Below are positions 11,994 through 27,100 of a stretch of DNA of 64,000 nt, in pieces. The position numbers and the translations under genes were made by a program. Within the stretch, counting starts at the first letter, position 1, and every line of letters starts with the position of its first letter. Below the pieces are notes generated by a model. The model saw only the letters and a program-made list of their open reading frames with translations, was not told the DNA's origin and made no database searches. Location: assembly GCF_910592395.1 (NCBI RefSeq), contig NC_088309.1, forward strand, positions 19,470,599 to 19,534,598, given 5' to 3'. This stretch comes from Lineus longissimus. Its lineage: Eukaryota > Nemertea > Pilidiophora > Heteronemertea > Lineidae.

Positions 11994-12144
11994 ATGGCGG
12001 ACATGTCTGCTACCGAAATTAATGCCGCTCCTAACGGAGTGGAAAACGCTGAAATGCAAGGCTCTGGATGCGGTTTATTAGTCGTGGTGGGTGAACCATT
12101 CACCGAACCCCACAAGGAGTTAATTTTGGAGGAAATCACGAAAG
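11994..12144 (+). CDS. MAP1 coding exon 1
   Basis: Starts MADMSATEINAAPNGVENAE and includes LLVVVGEPFTEPHKELILEE, which matches the start of MAP1B (LLVVVGE). It ends ACG AAA G followed by the donor GTAAAG. The frame is open a little upstream (no stop back to 11967), but ATG 11994 is the first Met and follows the CRE closely. Confidence 0.93.
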
Positions 12145-15100
12145 GTAAAGTGCTCAAATTTAGCTTCAAAGTTATGTCTGAAACAGCCGGTTCTGGGACC
12201 GGCTTTTGTCAATGCAAATGCACTGTCTGCGATGATCTCATCGATTAATTCATACATTGTACACAATCGACAATGCATGATACACTGCAGCGCCTGGGCA
12301 CTGGAAGGTTGGGTGTATTGATTCAAATGCATTTTCACTGCTAGATTGGTGGTAGCTTATTTATTGTCTTGCAGTTTCTTGTTTCTCAATTCTTTCTTTT
12401 TTTTCGCATATAAAAAGCAGGTGATCTTGTAACCATCCAGCATCAGCCATACCAATTACCATAACCATCCATAGTGTCCGGGTGGCGCCGTCGGTCACAA
12501 TCACTGAATCAGTCACCACGTCAGGATGACCTTAGTAGTAGTTAAAGTGAAAGTGCAACAGCTTGAAATATAGCAATTTGCCTGTTGTCTCTTGGCTTGA
12601 TCGGCGCCTTCTTGAGTGCCAGTAGGCCCTATAATTAGTGGAGCTCTGTTACAGTATGGTTATTCAATCAAACGTGATGCTGCACAACTTGAAAAGGTTG
12701 CACTTTTCTACCCCAAAAATTGTTGAAATTGGACTGGGTCTGGTATTGTCATGGACTTCATTGGGGAAAAAAACTTTAACCCAGCGTATTTTAAGCCTGA
12801 CAGTACTGATGGTGGAAATCTATGTGACAACTACATCATGAGTATGACATGTGGTTGACCTACATGAAAAGTATCAAAAATGTATGAAGTGCAGATGAAT
12901 GCTTTTCAATAATTTGACTCGGCCTGCATCTCTTGCCAATCCTTGGTTCTGCCATTCCCACTGATGATGAGGTCGGGATCATTATCATCATATCAAATGA
13001 ATGAATACAATGTCCGCGGAATTAGGGATGATTTGATCATACTGGTAGTACAATTATCATGTGTCACTGACCAACTGCAGTTGATATATATCAATAATTT
13101 TGTTTGATTGTGAAAATAATTGTTCCATGGACACGCGTGCGGTGATGTAATATTACTATTTTGTTCATTCGGTCATGAACTGTTTGATGACTTTCATGTC
13201 CGGATGAGAAAGACTCATCTGTGATAGAAGATCGGTGATTGGACTTATCTGCCTTGCCTTACGCTGTTTGCCAAGATTAAGAGCTCTTCCGATGACAATT
13301 TTATCACTGTGGACAAGCACATTGCAATTATATGCAAACATATATGTACAGGTACCCTGCTATACCGACAGGAAGAACAGTCTACATGCAATGTTTAAAT
13401 ATGTCCTTTATTTAGGTTAAGACAAGTGCACATTTAGATGGTGTATAGATGATAAGAAATTGTCTGATGGTATTGAAACACCCTGTATAACAAAAAAGTG
13501 GTCAATTTACCCTCCTCCTGAGGTGTACAGCTTGTAGTATCAATGTTTGTACATCAAGCTATACACCTGAGGTGTATAGCTTGTACATCATGGTTATGGA
13601 TCGTCATTGCAACCACAATATTCTCGGGTCATTGCCCTTATGCCTGGTAATGGTAGTGTGAATAGTGTTTGTTCCTTTGTTGTTGTGACATGACAGTGAC
13701 CATCATAATAATGTTTCTTATTCATCTGGCTGAACGAGGTCTTCTTGCTTAGTCTGGTGCATGATCTAGTAATTTTGATTGACAAGTCACAATGACCCTG
13801 TGTCCACTGCATGAATTGCATTGCCCTCACATTAGAATGGTTTGATAGCCTTGCTGTCTAAAGAGTACACTTTATAGGAATGACGAATGTTTGATTTTAC
13901 TTTTAGGCACAATGTACCTTGGCGCTGCATTTTAATTTTATTGTGAGGGTCAACTTACTTTGTCCATTTTGAACAACTCTGTAAGGTCATCTGCACAAAA
14001 CCTTCCAATCCATACCAACATTTGATCATGTCGGAAATTTTATTCGTAGTTTATTGTGTTGAGAATTGTTGTTCGCCACCATCAGACATAGTGTCACTGC
14101 TATCTTTAGGGTGAGCATCACCAAATGACGTCCTCAGAAATGGTGGCTCATTCAGATTACTTAGTCTCTATGGCAAATCTACTAGTTGATGGATAGACGG
14201 CTGAAACCATGGCAACACGTCATTTGATTTCTACTGGCAAGACACTAGTAGATTTCAGAATATTGGTTACAGTTACTGTCAGAGTTAATGTTGGAATAGT
14301 CTTCATATGGTTCACTGCGTTAGGTGTGATTGAAATGAGGCTGTAGTGATACAAGCTTATGTACTTCAGAGCAGTGATCAAACCAGATTGTTTTCTTCAC
14401 TCCTCTTCTTATGACATCAACACTGTTGCCAACATGCACATTGAGGTACATGTTGTAGTCTGTGCAATGAAGATGAAAAACTTGAAGTATATGTACCAAC
14501 ACTACAATGTCTCAGATACAATGGGGCTTTTTCTTCTTCTCTGCATTCGCTGGACAGCTGCTCCGATCTGTTGATAAATTCAGCTGTTCTTATCTTAGGA
14601 GCTGTCTCATGTCTCCATAAAGCTAAAAAGAGTGGCATTCAACCTATTTTTTGTCGGATAATAGTAGCAGATGTGTGGTGTGGGACAAAAAGTGTGATGA
14701 AAAGAATGCACAGTCAACTCCAGTTGCAATCTGTGGCTGGCCCTGACCTAAAAATGGAGGCCATGCGTTTTAAAATGTTGATCATTCAGCACTGTACATG
14801 CACATATGTATTCATTGCTCAGCAGCACATCCATCAAAAGCCTGTTTTCTTTTTTGCCTTTCTTTTCAGTTGTAACACGATTTATTCATGTAACTTGTAA
14901 ACTCGTGTATGGACCATCCTTGTTTCCAGGATTCTGGCTGATGACTTGCCTTCCTATGCTCAGTGAATACCGGTATTTTACCTGATCACTTCACCTGCCC
15001 TGGTCAGGTGCAAGTAAACAGAGTCTGGAAATCTTTCAGTATTTGTGTAGTAAAGGGTGATTTTGAACCCATCACCTCGCCAAGTTTTCCTTTCCATCAT

Positions 15101-18100
15101 TTCTTGACTTGTTGGAACACACGAAACAGAGCCCAGCCTGATGAGGTGAACACTAATGACTAAGGGTTTTTTAGGCAGGCTGTTTTGGCCTGATTGCCAG
15201 CGCTGCTTGCTGCTGCCCAATCATTGCTTTGGAATGAAAAGAATCATGTACTGGTTATTTACACTTTTACAGGACTAGCAAGTTAAATAGCAAACCCACT
15301 TAAGAGCGATTTTGTCCTTGGGTGTTGGAAAATGAGGAAGAAGAGTTAGGGCACGAATTCTGCTTTTTGGGAGGGGGGGGGGGGGCGCCAACTTCCATGG
15401 CAGCAGTGGCCTTGGTTAAATTGAATCCCTACTGGTACATGTGTGCCTATGATTGGCTACACAAACAATGTGTCCACTGGCACTGCCACACCCGCCAATC
15501 TTCTTTTCAGATGTTTGATTTGGCCGTTTTTATTGAAAAGCTGTACTCAATACTTTGCATGAAACTGCTGACATTTAAAAAATGTATGCCTTGATTTAGT
15601 TGAAATTTTCCTTTTGAAGTTGTTCTCAGTTTAGTTTGAATCGATGTCTGGAACATTGTGTGGCACTTGAAGTCATTTCAATTCAGCAAAGCCGGAAACT
15701 TAACCTAGATTTCTGAGACATTATCTATGTCAATATCAATGTCTTAAAAATGATCATTTGTCGCTTGAATTTCAAACAGTTGGTCGGTTGGAAATTCAGG
15801 GAAATGTTACTGATAGTCATGCATTTTGATATTTTTTAGATCGGGTACTTATCCTTGGTCTCAAAGTTTTAAGGACAGGATCACTGACTTGAATAAGTTA
15901 GATGAAATGCCTTCTTTGAATTATTACACTTTACAGTGGTAATAAAAAAAAGTAGTCCCCAGTTGACAATCGCTGTCATCCTAGCTGCTTCGTTTTTAGG
16001 TTGTAAAGTAATGTGACAGTTTTGCCTCAAGCTGCGGAAGCTAACTTCATTTTAAAGTGCTGTAATTGGCTCGCTCAATGAATCGACAAATTAGGCATGA
16101 AGATGACCTCAAGGCATTGTAATTTTATCAAACAGAAAATTTAGTGCCCTGTTGTTAGTTTTGAAACCGAAATGCAGTGGGTTTATCTCGTTGAGTCAGA
16201 AGCTTGTCACTGTTCCCATAGTTCATAAAAAAACATTTCAAGTACATTTTCCTTTTCTCGTAACGACCGGCATGAGCTTTCATCTCCGATTTAAACCAAA
16301 ATTGCTCCAGCAGAAAATGTTGGGTCTAGTTGGCTGCTTCTGTAGTTTTGCTGTCATGACCTGGCAGATCCTGCTTGAAACAACCTTGAGCTGTTTGAAT
16401 AATCAATACTGGCTCATAGATGTTTCCTTGGGATGTGCATTTGTCATGTTTGCAAGGAATGGATGGGATACCATGATAAATGTAATAGATATAGGCTACC
16501 TGGATCTGAAACTTGTCATGAAGCAAAGCAGGAAGTAGTCGGCTTCTGTGTGCAGGCTCAGAAGTGACGTGACAGGCAACCCGTCCGCTCATGACTGATT
16601 TGAGATTTGCATATGCAGTCAGTAAAAGTTGCTCATGGCAAGTTGGCCTACCTGTCCTGGAATGAAAGAGCACGTGAGAGATGGTTGACTATGTCAATTG
16701 GTCACCAAAACAACACAGCATCTATTAGCTTGATTTTGAGTCCATAGTTTTTGCCCTCAGGCTGTTGTTCTGGTTGGCCTTGGTTGGAATTGAAGAACCT
16801 GCACATATACCTCTGAATCTCGGCATCAGCTTGTGCAAATTCATGCCAGAGTTGCTTAGCAGATAAATGAGGGTTTCTGGCATACGCTGGCTCTATAATT
16901 AGCTGATGATGTATTCGCCTGCCAGCTTGGAAGGTGAGTCATTGGACCAACGCATCATTGCTCCTATCAGCGAAACCCGCAGGAAAATAAACTGTTTTCT
17001 CTGTTCAGTATTGATTCTGATAATTTGAAAATGGTGCCGATGGATGGGTTGCATTGATTGGAATGTGCCCAGTGGCCAGTGGCTGTATTCGTTCCCTTTT
17101 ATCTAAAGTGCTCATCACCTGTTGTTTTTGGAACTGCATGCTATTGCTGTAGCCAGCAAGTGTCAACAGACATGTGATGTCAAACATGTACATGTAGCAA
17201 CTGACTACATCAGATCTATAACAGATGATGAACGTGATTTCATAACAATAGTCTTATTCCATCACAAGAGTGGTGGTCGGGCCTATAAGGAAGTAGTTTA
17301 GTAAATTTTAGCAGCCCTCAAAAATGCGCTGTTGTAGAAATAATAAATTATTTAATGAATTATTTACTCCTACCATGGGCAACTTCCTCGTGAGTTGATT
17401 TTTAAAATGAAGTGCAATTCAGCGTAATGGATGTTGGGTACTTGGTCAGGAAGTGACTATAGAAATGTAACCTAATTATTTTGAATTATCTCTCATATTT
17501 CATGGCCAGTTTTCAGTACATGTTTGCTGTGAAGATAAGCATAAGTGTGAAGTGTTGTTATGACCAGCACTCCAACTACAATTTTTATTCGCCCTTATCG
17601 TCACAGCAAATAAGAAAATTATAGTATACAATCATGAAGTAAATCCCGTGGTTGCATAGTCTTTCAAATGTTATAGAATCTAACGTTCTCTGTCCGGCTT
17701 CCACTAGCCTGGCTGTTGCACCCTGAAGTTGTGTTTAATGAATATTGTTCATAGCGCGAATGTCAATCGATGTTCATAATGCAGTCATGGGAACCAGCAA
17801 TGTCAGGCTAACTTATTGTCTGCGGCCACAAGGAATTCTAATGACATGAAGTTCTGACGCAGATTGTCCAGGATGATAATAAACCATAATAAACTGTATG
17901 GACCACAATGCCATATGCCATGTATGCTGAGAGTGCACAGAATAGAAGAATCATAATCGAGTGCACTCATTTGTACCCACAGTTATCGCTAATTAAAAGG
18001 AATTATTTTCTTCCGGTCACCAATCCTGTAGTGACCTTACAGTAACACTACATTTATTGTACATGTAACACAGGAAGTGCCCTATCTCATGGCCACATAA

Positions 18101-21100
18101 TTTAGTGGCAAGACTTTGCCCCACACAAGAATGCAGTGGTTTGATACTTGTGATACATGTTTCGGTTACTTTTAGATTTGAGGTCCAAACGAAATGCCAT
18201 TGGTTTGGTAAAGACAATTATGTTTGATCCACTTTTCCTCATCATGTTACCTGAACCACGTTGATTATGCCTTGTACCTTTCAGATGAAACCAAGCCTTG
18301 ATCGAGTTTGAGACTGTCTCAGTTATAAATGGACATTTCATCCTTCGGTTCCATTCACAAATGAACATTGGACCATCCTGCAGATGAATACAGCTTGTTG
18401 ACGGTCTTGCAAATCCCATCCCATTCCAAGCCATCCCGTTGCAATCTAGCGCAGTTTTGCCCTCCACATGATGCACTCTATACATAATGGAAGGCGATAG
18501 AAATCAATACAGTTGTCTGTTGCTTTCAGGCAAGACTATTGACTGGAAGTCGAATGAACTAGTATGCTCTCTTGAAATTGATTTCTGTGTCAGTTATTTC
18601 AGCGTGCTACACGCAGATGAAGTACCGGTATTTAAACTTCATAAATATGTTATAAAGAAGAACCATTCTATGACTGAAATTTACTCGTCAAAATTTCACT
18701 GGCAAACAGCCGCAATCACAACAGGGTGTGCTCGGTTTTTTACTGAAAGTGCATAGTTACACATTGGTATACATGCATGGAACGCCCCCATTCAAAAACT
18801 CAAACGGAAACATAAAAAAACTAATATTCGTTTTGCATTTCATGAAGTGCTGCCGTTAACGGCTTTAGTGGGGTTTTGGCCCACAGTCCTAAAAAGATTT
18901 CAAATATGAAAAGGAGTAAGTGTCTACTTGCTGGATAAGTGTCTACTTGTGGGTAAAATTGTGTTCAAGGGTACCACAAATTCATCAGGTTTGTGCAAAT
19001 CAGTATAAAAATGAACTTTTGCCATTTTGACGGTTTTAAAATGTCGGTCAGGGGCCATTAAGGCCTCTGACTTGTCTGAGAGGGATCCAAATAAAAAAAG
19101 TGAGCAAAGACATAATTTTCGTCGCTTGGTACTGCACTGTAGACATAGGAAACGAGGCTTTTGCAAAATGTAACGCCTTGATTGATTGTCATCCCATGGG
19201 AGACCCAGTCCGGTCATTGATTTGAACTGTCTGGCGAAGGTTGTTGGCTGGATATCGGGCATACTACTTGTCTGAACAGTTGTTGCTCGGCCCTTTTCAG
19301 CATGATTCAAGCTGTCGGCTCTACGTAGATGTTCCACAAATCGGATTCAAAGTCTTGCCGAACTGCGTCAACAACTGCTTGTTCCTTTCCCGAAAACGGT
19401 TGCCTCAATTCCAACATTGTGCCACAGAGCCACAAGAAAGACTTCTACTGACGCATTGTAGACCAGCAGTGTTAATTCTGTGTTGCCTGGCATACTCCTG
19501 GTCTGAATCATGGTATGTCTGGAGGAAATGGAATTTCTTACAGCTTGAATGAAAAAATCCTTCCAGTTAAGAGATGTCATCAAGCCTCAGGTGATGTACT
19601 TCACCTGCCGTAGTTTGTATTACCTGCTATTGGAGAGGCAATATCCTTCATACTCAATACCAACACAGGAAAATGGCAGGGGCCAGCTCTTGGTTTGGAC
19701 GGCAGCCGTTAGAGCCTACTCAATACCAGCAAAGGCAGACCGGGGCCAGCCCTGGTTGGCAGCCTGTGTTCTCAATACCAGCAGAGGCAGGCCGGGGCCA
19801 GCTCTGGTTGTCAGCCTGTGTTCTCAATACCTGCAGAGGCAGGCCAGGCCTAGCTCTTGGTTCGCAGCTGGTACACTCGTATAAGAGGGAGGCAGAGGCT
19901 TTTCATCCAAAAATGTCCAAAATCTGCATGAAAATTTTGCTTTTCAGAGAGGTCTGGGGGCAGAGCCCTGCCCTCTGCTAGAGTTAAAATATAACCCTGC
20001 GGTCTCTCCCGGTTGAGCTCTGTGTAGTTCTTTCCAAACTGCGCATCAAAGACTCAGTCATGGTGTGTTGAGAGGCTCCCTAGCAATTTACCATTCATCT
20101 CTGTTCATGTTACATGTGTAGCTGAGAATGCCAGCAGATTTACATTTCATCCTAAACCGCAATACCTGTGTTTGCCTCGCCTGATAGTCAATACCTAGAC
20201 TTGAGTGAGATTCCTTCCAAAATAGCACATTACTCTTTGCATCTTTGATCAGTGTCCCAAGAGATGGAGAATTCTCTTCTCTGGTCCACTGGGACAAGTC
20301 TGAAGCTGCTAGACTGATTGAGTTAGTAATCTAATTGGTGCTTTCTCTTCATTCTGCTTAGATGAGTTGTGTTCTTGGTGGGAAATGTGTTGCGGATGTT
20401 AAGTGAAAGTTTTTAATTGAAGGCATTCGTTTTTGCCCAGGCAGTGACGGGTAGACTGCTCCTAAAATTTTCTGGTAAACTTTGTCTGGAATTGACTTTG
20501 CATTGTGATCAATTTTGGTTCTTTCAAAATGATTTAAAAATTACAGTGACAGTATGAGACAGTGTAGTGCACCATTACTTGTTTTATCAGAAACTCTGCT
20601 GGCTATCGCAAATTGTGATGATAGAATGAGAATATTCCAAAACCTTTGTGCCTCTTATCTAAATTGTATCCTGATTCATTTTCTCATCTTTATGAGGTGT
20701 CTTCTGTCTCATCTCCTTACCAGATAAAGCATCTTCGTATATTGTTTGCGTGTGCAATAATTCTCATCATATCAGTATGAGATCTTGTTCATTTCAATAA
20801 AACTTCTGGTGCAATTCTCATATAGACATGATGTACAATATACTTGGACTCGTATGTATGTCAAATCAATGTTCTTGTTGAACAGTTCTCGACTATTCAT
20901 TCTGCCCATGGAGAAGAAAGCATTGAGCCTCTTGCTAAATCAAATTGCCCAGCCAGACTTTGCTTGGCTTCCTTTGATAATTGAGCCCTGGGGGTCACTT
21001 GAAAATGGTTTTACTTGTAGAGTTGGGCATCATGGCCAATGTAGTTTAAGTCTTTTCCTGCTTAGGTGATAAGTTGGCAAGAACAAAATTGGCTTTTGTC

Positions 21101-24100
21101 ACATGATCTATGTGAAGGTCACCCTTTGGACTGGCAGATGCTGTCCTTGATGTAGAGGTGTCCTGATTATAGAGGTCAAATTGAATGCTCCTGACTAATT
21201 TTGGACCAAAATAAGTGCCCTGCTTACAAAGGCCTCTGCTGAGGGAAGTTCTACGGGTACATTATCATGCGTGTTGTAGGTTTTGTACTGGACAGCCCAA
21301 CAGTAGTACAGTTGTTTCCTGATTTTCATTGATATGATTTCACAGCGTATACTTACGATCAATTTCAGGGCGGTTCATGTATAAAAGTTGATATTCTGTT
21401 AGTGCCATTGAACCTGATACTGTGATAGGCACGCCAGATTTCTCTCACAACAGAAAGAGTGGAGTGTGAAAAGCTTCACTGGGTGAAGTGTGAACGGCTG
21501 TTGAAACACACTCTAGACTACTCGATATCGTGGTTGTTTTTCAAACCGGTTGTGAAAAACAGTTTCCACTTGCTGGCTGTTGATGACTGTACATCGAGTG
21601 CATACCCATCCATAACATGCGCTGCTTCCCTTGCAAGTATTAGTCAGCCAACAGAGCCACCAAGGGAAAAGAGAGAGCATGCCTTGTGAATGAATAATCC
21701 CCGTAGTCGTGATGCATAATGCAGACAAAAGATTTTATCAAATGTATTTGGTATCAAATGTATTTGAATACTTGAATAAATGCTATAATTATGAAATTTG
21801 TGGCAGATCGGACAGTTTTGTCTGATTTGTTTTGCTGGCAAATAAATTAGCTTCTCTCTGCTGACCTTTATCATGTGTTGTTTGAAAAGATAAAATTCTC
21901 ACATTATTTTAAAAATCTCGTAAAGTTCCATTCTGCTTGATTGACTGTTCATAAATTCGTCCTTATGCTTGTCATTATCATCATTGGCCTTTCTTGATTC
22001 AGGCTATGTTGGATCTACATGATTGAAAATCCATAACTTTTCCATTATGGGCCTCTCAAATCAATATTGTTGGGATATTGTTGATTATTGAATGAATGAC
22101 TGCACCATCTGTGCCGTGACCCTGTTGACAATGCATTGACTGTGTGGTCAGATATGCTCTAGTTTCACTGATCTAAGACATTCTCTAATATCCAAGAAAC
22201 GTGGAATATCATGCAGATGGTCTTTCGAAGCCAATCAAAATGTTCAATTTAAAAAGACAATGGGTTGGCTACACCAATTTGCCCAATGGTCATGACATGA
22301 TGTTCAGGGCTTGGCTGTTGTGTCGATTTCATGGTGTGGTCTTATATGGATGAAACTAGAGTATCTCTTTCATCAACAGCTGCTGATAATATATGATCTA
22401 AAATATGAATGAGAGATTTGTATGTAGGATAATTTGATGAATAGCACTGTCTACATGTGACAATGGTTCTGATCTGATTATTGCTGAAAATGGTATTTGA
22501 ATTGCCTACGCATTTAATCAGATATCTCAATCCATTATTTTAACAATCTGGCTTGGTATACATGTAACTGTATCGGCAAAGTTCATAGTTGAGAAGAGCA
22601 AAACAAAATTTCTCAATTTCTGTTATCCAAGACATTACTTCTTTTGTAATTGCTCCATTGGAAACATCTTCTCGACGTCAACAGTCTTATAGTACCTTTG
22701 CTGTGGGCGTCGTCACCGCTGAGGACATCATGCGTAATCTTCTTGTTCATCTTTCAGAAGGTTTCTTCCTAATGCCTCCTCTGTCATTTTCTTTATGAAA
22801 ATCATATCTGCACGGCGCAGGAGTGCAGCTTTGGCATTTCATGATCTAAATGGATGCCGTGCTGATCAATTTGAGACAGTAAAATAGAGAAGTCTTCTCA
22901 GAAGATGACACTTTTTTCATAATCGACTGTTGGCTGGTCTGAGGACCTGATACAAACTCTCAACACGAACTGTGCGGTCATCAGGAATTGATCATGAAAA
23001 AGGTTTCACCTTCTCAATCTTATTGCGTGGCATTTTGTCGCGAAGCTATTTTTGCACATTTGTTGCATGGACATCTGAGGAAATGTGTGTTTGATTATTA
23101 TGTTTTTCACATACACCCATTATGTCGTGGACATGCTTCCGTTTGGGATGCTCGCAGCATCAGTCCCCAAAAATTGTATCACGCCAACTGTGTTAGACTT
23201 GTTAAAAGTCCCAGCAGTAAATCTTTTAAGGACCTAAAATGTCACCATGGTTTGGGAAAAAGTGCCATCCTGAATCTCGTGGTCTTATACTTCTTTCAAA
23301 TGTAGCCGGTGCCGATCTTGATAAGAAGCCAAAACCTTGGTGGTCAAGAATGGGTAGTGCTTGAGCTGTGGCGTTCAACAAGGAGTCGACATGCACTTAC
23401 TGCCTTTTGCAAATCTTGCAAATGTATTGGTATTGCTGTTCTACATTGCAATTATTGATCTGTAAGACACTAGAATAGAAGCTTGCCAACTCTACTTCAA
23501 GCTTATATCATTCATGAAATGCTGGAATGAACATTGCTGATGGGCAGCGCAATCTTCCAATAAGTCCTGAGGCTGTTTCTGTTTTCTCTCATGAATGTCA
23601 ATACATGATGTATTATTCTAAGTGCGCAGTAATCCTACGTGTAGGTCATAGGCCTACATTATCCTGGAAATTAATTTCTCTCCAACTATATCGAAGTAAT
23701 ATCAATTGTAAGGTCAATTTTTTTGTAATGAGAAACTTAGGTATGTCACTGTTGGGTGATGATTGACGGTTTCACTCGAAGCTTGGAAGCTGGTACTCGG
23801 TCCAAGAATTAACTCGTAAAGGGAGCTATGTGGTGATCAGATCACAAGACGTCAAAGTGTGGGGTTTACAATACATAGATGTGGCATCATATGAAGCACG
23901 CGGAATCACAAGGAGATGTTTTTGTCGGCATGGGTCTGCCTGGAATGTATCCACTATTGATAAGGTTCTTGTGATGCCACAATTCTGCAGACACCTGACT
24001 TAATACTTGTTGTGATCGTATGGCAAAATAATTTCGATCATTGTGGTCTTCATCTGGCTAGTGTAATGTGACTCTACTGGATGGCAATTTGACTCTGGTA

Positions 24101-27100
24101 GTGTTAGTGGGATTGGATGTAGCTCTGGTACAGTTACTGACTCTGCTGGGTGGAATGCATGTAGTATTGTGAGAAGGATGTCTTTTGATTGCCAAGATGG
24201 AGAGAAAGCTACATCGGTGCACTAGGTAGAGCGCGGTAGAGATAGTTCGACTTAGTGGAATTCTCTGCATATCTTGGCAGTAATCCATTGATGTGGCGCA
24301 TTAGCTGTATGTTTCTTTAGCGAAACCTGTGTAGTTATTCTTATTAGTCACTGTCTATTATTATACCGTTCTTCCTAAATGTAATGTAAAGTTATCCAAG
24401 AAATTTCATGATAAAAAGCGATACATTGGTGTTTTTGTTCTCTGAGGAGCGATTTGTTCCTTATGCTGCTTTAAAACTAATAAAAGTGCCAGCACAGATC
24501 GAATCTATCTGTGGGTGTCCGGGAAAACATTTGGCTTGCAGGTTTTTTCCTTTGCCTGTTGCATGCAGTCATGAACGTTGAAAAAGGTGCCCATTTAGAG
24601 GTCTCTTCAGAAGTGCTGTTCGAGCAGTTGCAGCAAGACATCACATCTGGCTTGTAAGGTGAACAGGCATTGCCCTACTCGATACAGTTATAAACGGAAA
24701 TGTCCAATCTGATCTTAATCTCAAAATCAATAGTCTTGGTTCCACTACAGGGTTTAGATCCGTTTCTATCGCATCCGCATCAGGTCCGAACTTAGCTTAG
24801 TCCGGACTAACGAATGTGGTGCAGTTCGACTACAGGATTGGTAAGTTAACAGGTACGGCTACAGGCGGCGCCACTCTATGCGCGTTAGGTGTTGTTTTGA
24901 CAGAACCAACACTTCCGCTTATGCGCAATATGTTCACATTGACACGCCACCTGTAGCCGTACTTAGTAACTTGATCTTAATCCGGACTAATGCGGTTCCA
25001 TTACAGGTAATTTCTGCTTTAGATCCGGGTCTATTCTAAGTTCGGCTTAAATCCGCTTGCCCTATCCGCACTTAATAAGACCGCTCTTAGTGAGAGCCGG
25101 ACTTGTTTAATCCGGACTAGCTGTAATGGAATCACAACTAATTCGGATGTAGTCCGCACTTTCCTGTAGTGGAACCGCAACTAATGTTACAACAGCAACC
25201 TTTGGAGTTTAGTGCCCCACAATTAGTACCTGAGTTCATGATCACGTGCAAAAACATCTCGCGATTGCAATGGTCCATGCTGAATAGCAATTGGCAATGA
25301 TGCAAAAACAATGAGCCCAAGGTTGTCACTGTATTGATCTGCCCATTCCACATTTATAGACCATTCTTTATTGAAACAACAACATGTACATATATTGGCC
25401 TGAAATATCATGGAGTCGATACTTAAACTAAACACCTGTTCAATCAGGCCAGAGCAGTTGTTACTGGATTCCAGAGTATAAATAGTGTATATCAAAAATT
25501 CATATTGCTGTTGGTCTGGGGTCAAGCATACTGTGCTTGTACTTATGTATAACGTTTTGTAATGCATTGCTGTTCAATCTCTTTCTGTCAAAGTCTTCCA
25601 GATTGCATTTGAAAATTAAAAATATATGTGAATTTTATAATATCGACCAGTTTGCTTGGGGACACTTTACAACTTTATGTGACGTTCCCAAGGGCTTTCT
25701 GCGATGTCTTAGTGCAATGACCATGCATTGGCTATTGCGTCGTTTCATGCTCTTGTAGCGTAAAAATGACGCATTGGGCAGAAATATTGGTCCATCATGG
25801 TTTAAATGGTTAAGTTAATTCAGGCGATCGAAACTTTTTCTCTAATCAAGGTCTGGGTTTCTTTCAAGATTGATCTTTGCACTGGAACTAATGGTGTAGT
25901 TTGAGGTTAGCTCGGGGTCAGACCATTCTGCGTGTGAAAATAAAACGTAACAGTGCAAGATTTAAAAGCCTATCATGGCTCTTTAGGCCTTGTCAATGTA
26001 GTCTTTTGGCCTTGTCAATGTATAGTCTGGATTCATAGCTGACCAGGTTTAAGGTAAACATTATGATCTTTGGAAAATATTTTTAAAGGGTGCACGATTA
26101 CTTTGTTTGCTGTTCGCTCTCGGGATCGGGACAGCTCGACTGTTTTGTGGAATTCTGTTATCTTCCGGTTTAGCTTCTCAGCCAAACAAGTTCATCTGAG
26201 AGGTCTGTGTTTACAGCCTTACGCAATTTCCATGCACTTCGCCCAACTCTGAAGATAATTCATGCAGTACAGTGTTGTAAATCCTACATTGTCTATGATA
26301 TTGTTGACGCTTCTGACATTGAGTACCATGAATGAATATCCTGAATCTTGTCACGATATTTTGTATGCTTTAGAACATCACATCCTGACAGCTTACAATA
26401 CCACCACCACAGCTTGTCTTCCAGGAACCCTGCAGTTCTGCCTTTGTCAAAGATATTAGTATTATCGTTTGATAATAAATCATGTGATCAAGTTCTATTT
26501 TTGTCTAAACACTGAAGACTTCCTTTGACAAAGTTTAAACATCCGCTGCATGTGTACTTTTACAAGGTTTTGTCAATACGGATATTCAAATTTAAATTAA
26601 GGGATGTGTTATCTGGGAGCGCTGACTCAGGAAATGTCCAGTCTAGACGGATTGAGCTGCCAGCTACACTTGGTGCGTCTTATGTGATTAGTGATTAGTA
26701 ATTGTCAGTTCCACACCATCCCTGCAATCCTCTTGAGAAATAATTACAGTTTTCGTCATATGTCATAGCAAATCCTCTAACCTAGTGTTTGGTCTAATAA
26801 AAGAGAGAAAAAAAGAGAAAACTTTTAATTTGTCTTCGAGTGGCAAAACTGGCATGGGATGAAGTGTTGCTGTTGTGCAGTTTGGAGTGCCCTTAAGGTG
26901 CATCATTTTGGCCTAACCCCCTTGGTGCTAACAGACGGATCGTGGTCATCAGCTTTGAATCCAGTGTTTCATTTGAACTTGTGTACGGACTGCATGGGAA
27001 ATGGCGTTACCTTTACTGCAACTGCGAATTGCTTGAGTTGAAGCAATGTGTATATGAAAAGCCAAGATATATCATCCCCAAGGTGCCCCTTTAATGGGAA

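Noticed and set aside
18924-19337. 137-residue minus-strand open frame in MAP1 intron 1
   Set aside because: No family motif, no splice partners, and an overlapping opposite-strand frame; probably chance.
19549-19981. Two ~100-residue plus-strand frames
   Set aside because: They run through the 52 bp minisatellite and are products of repeat periodicity.
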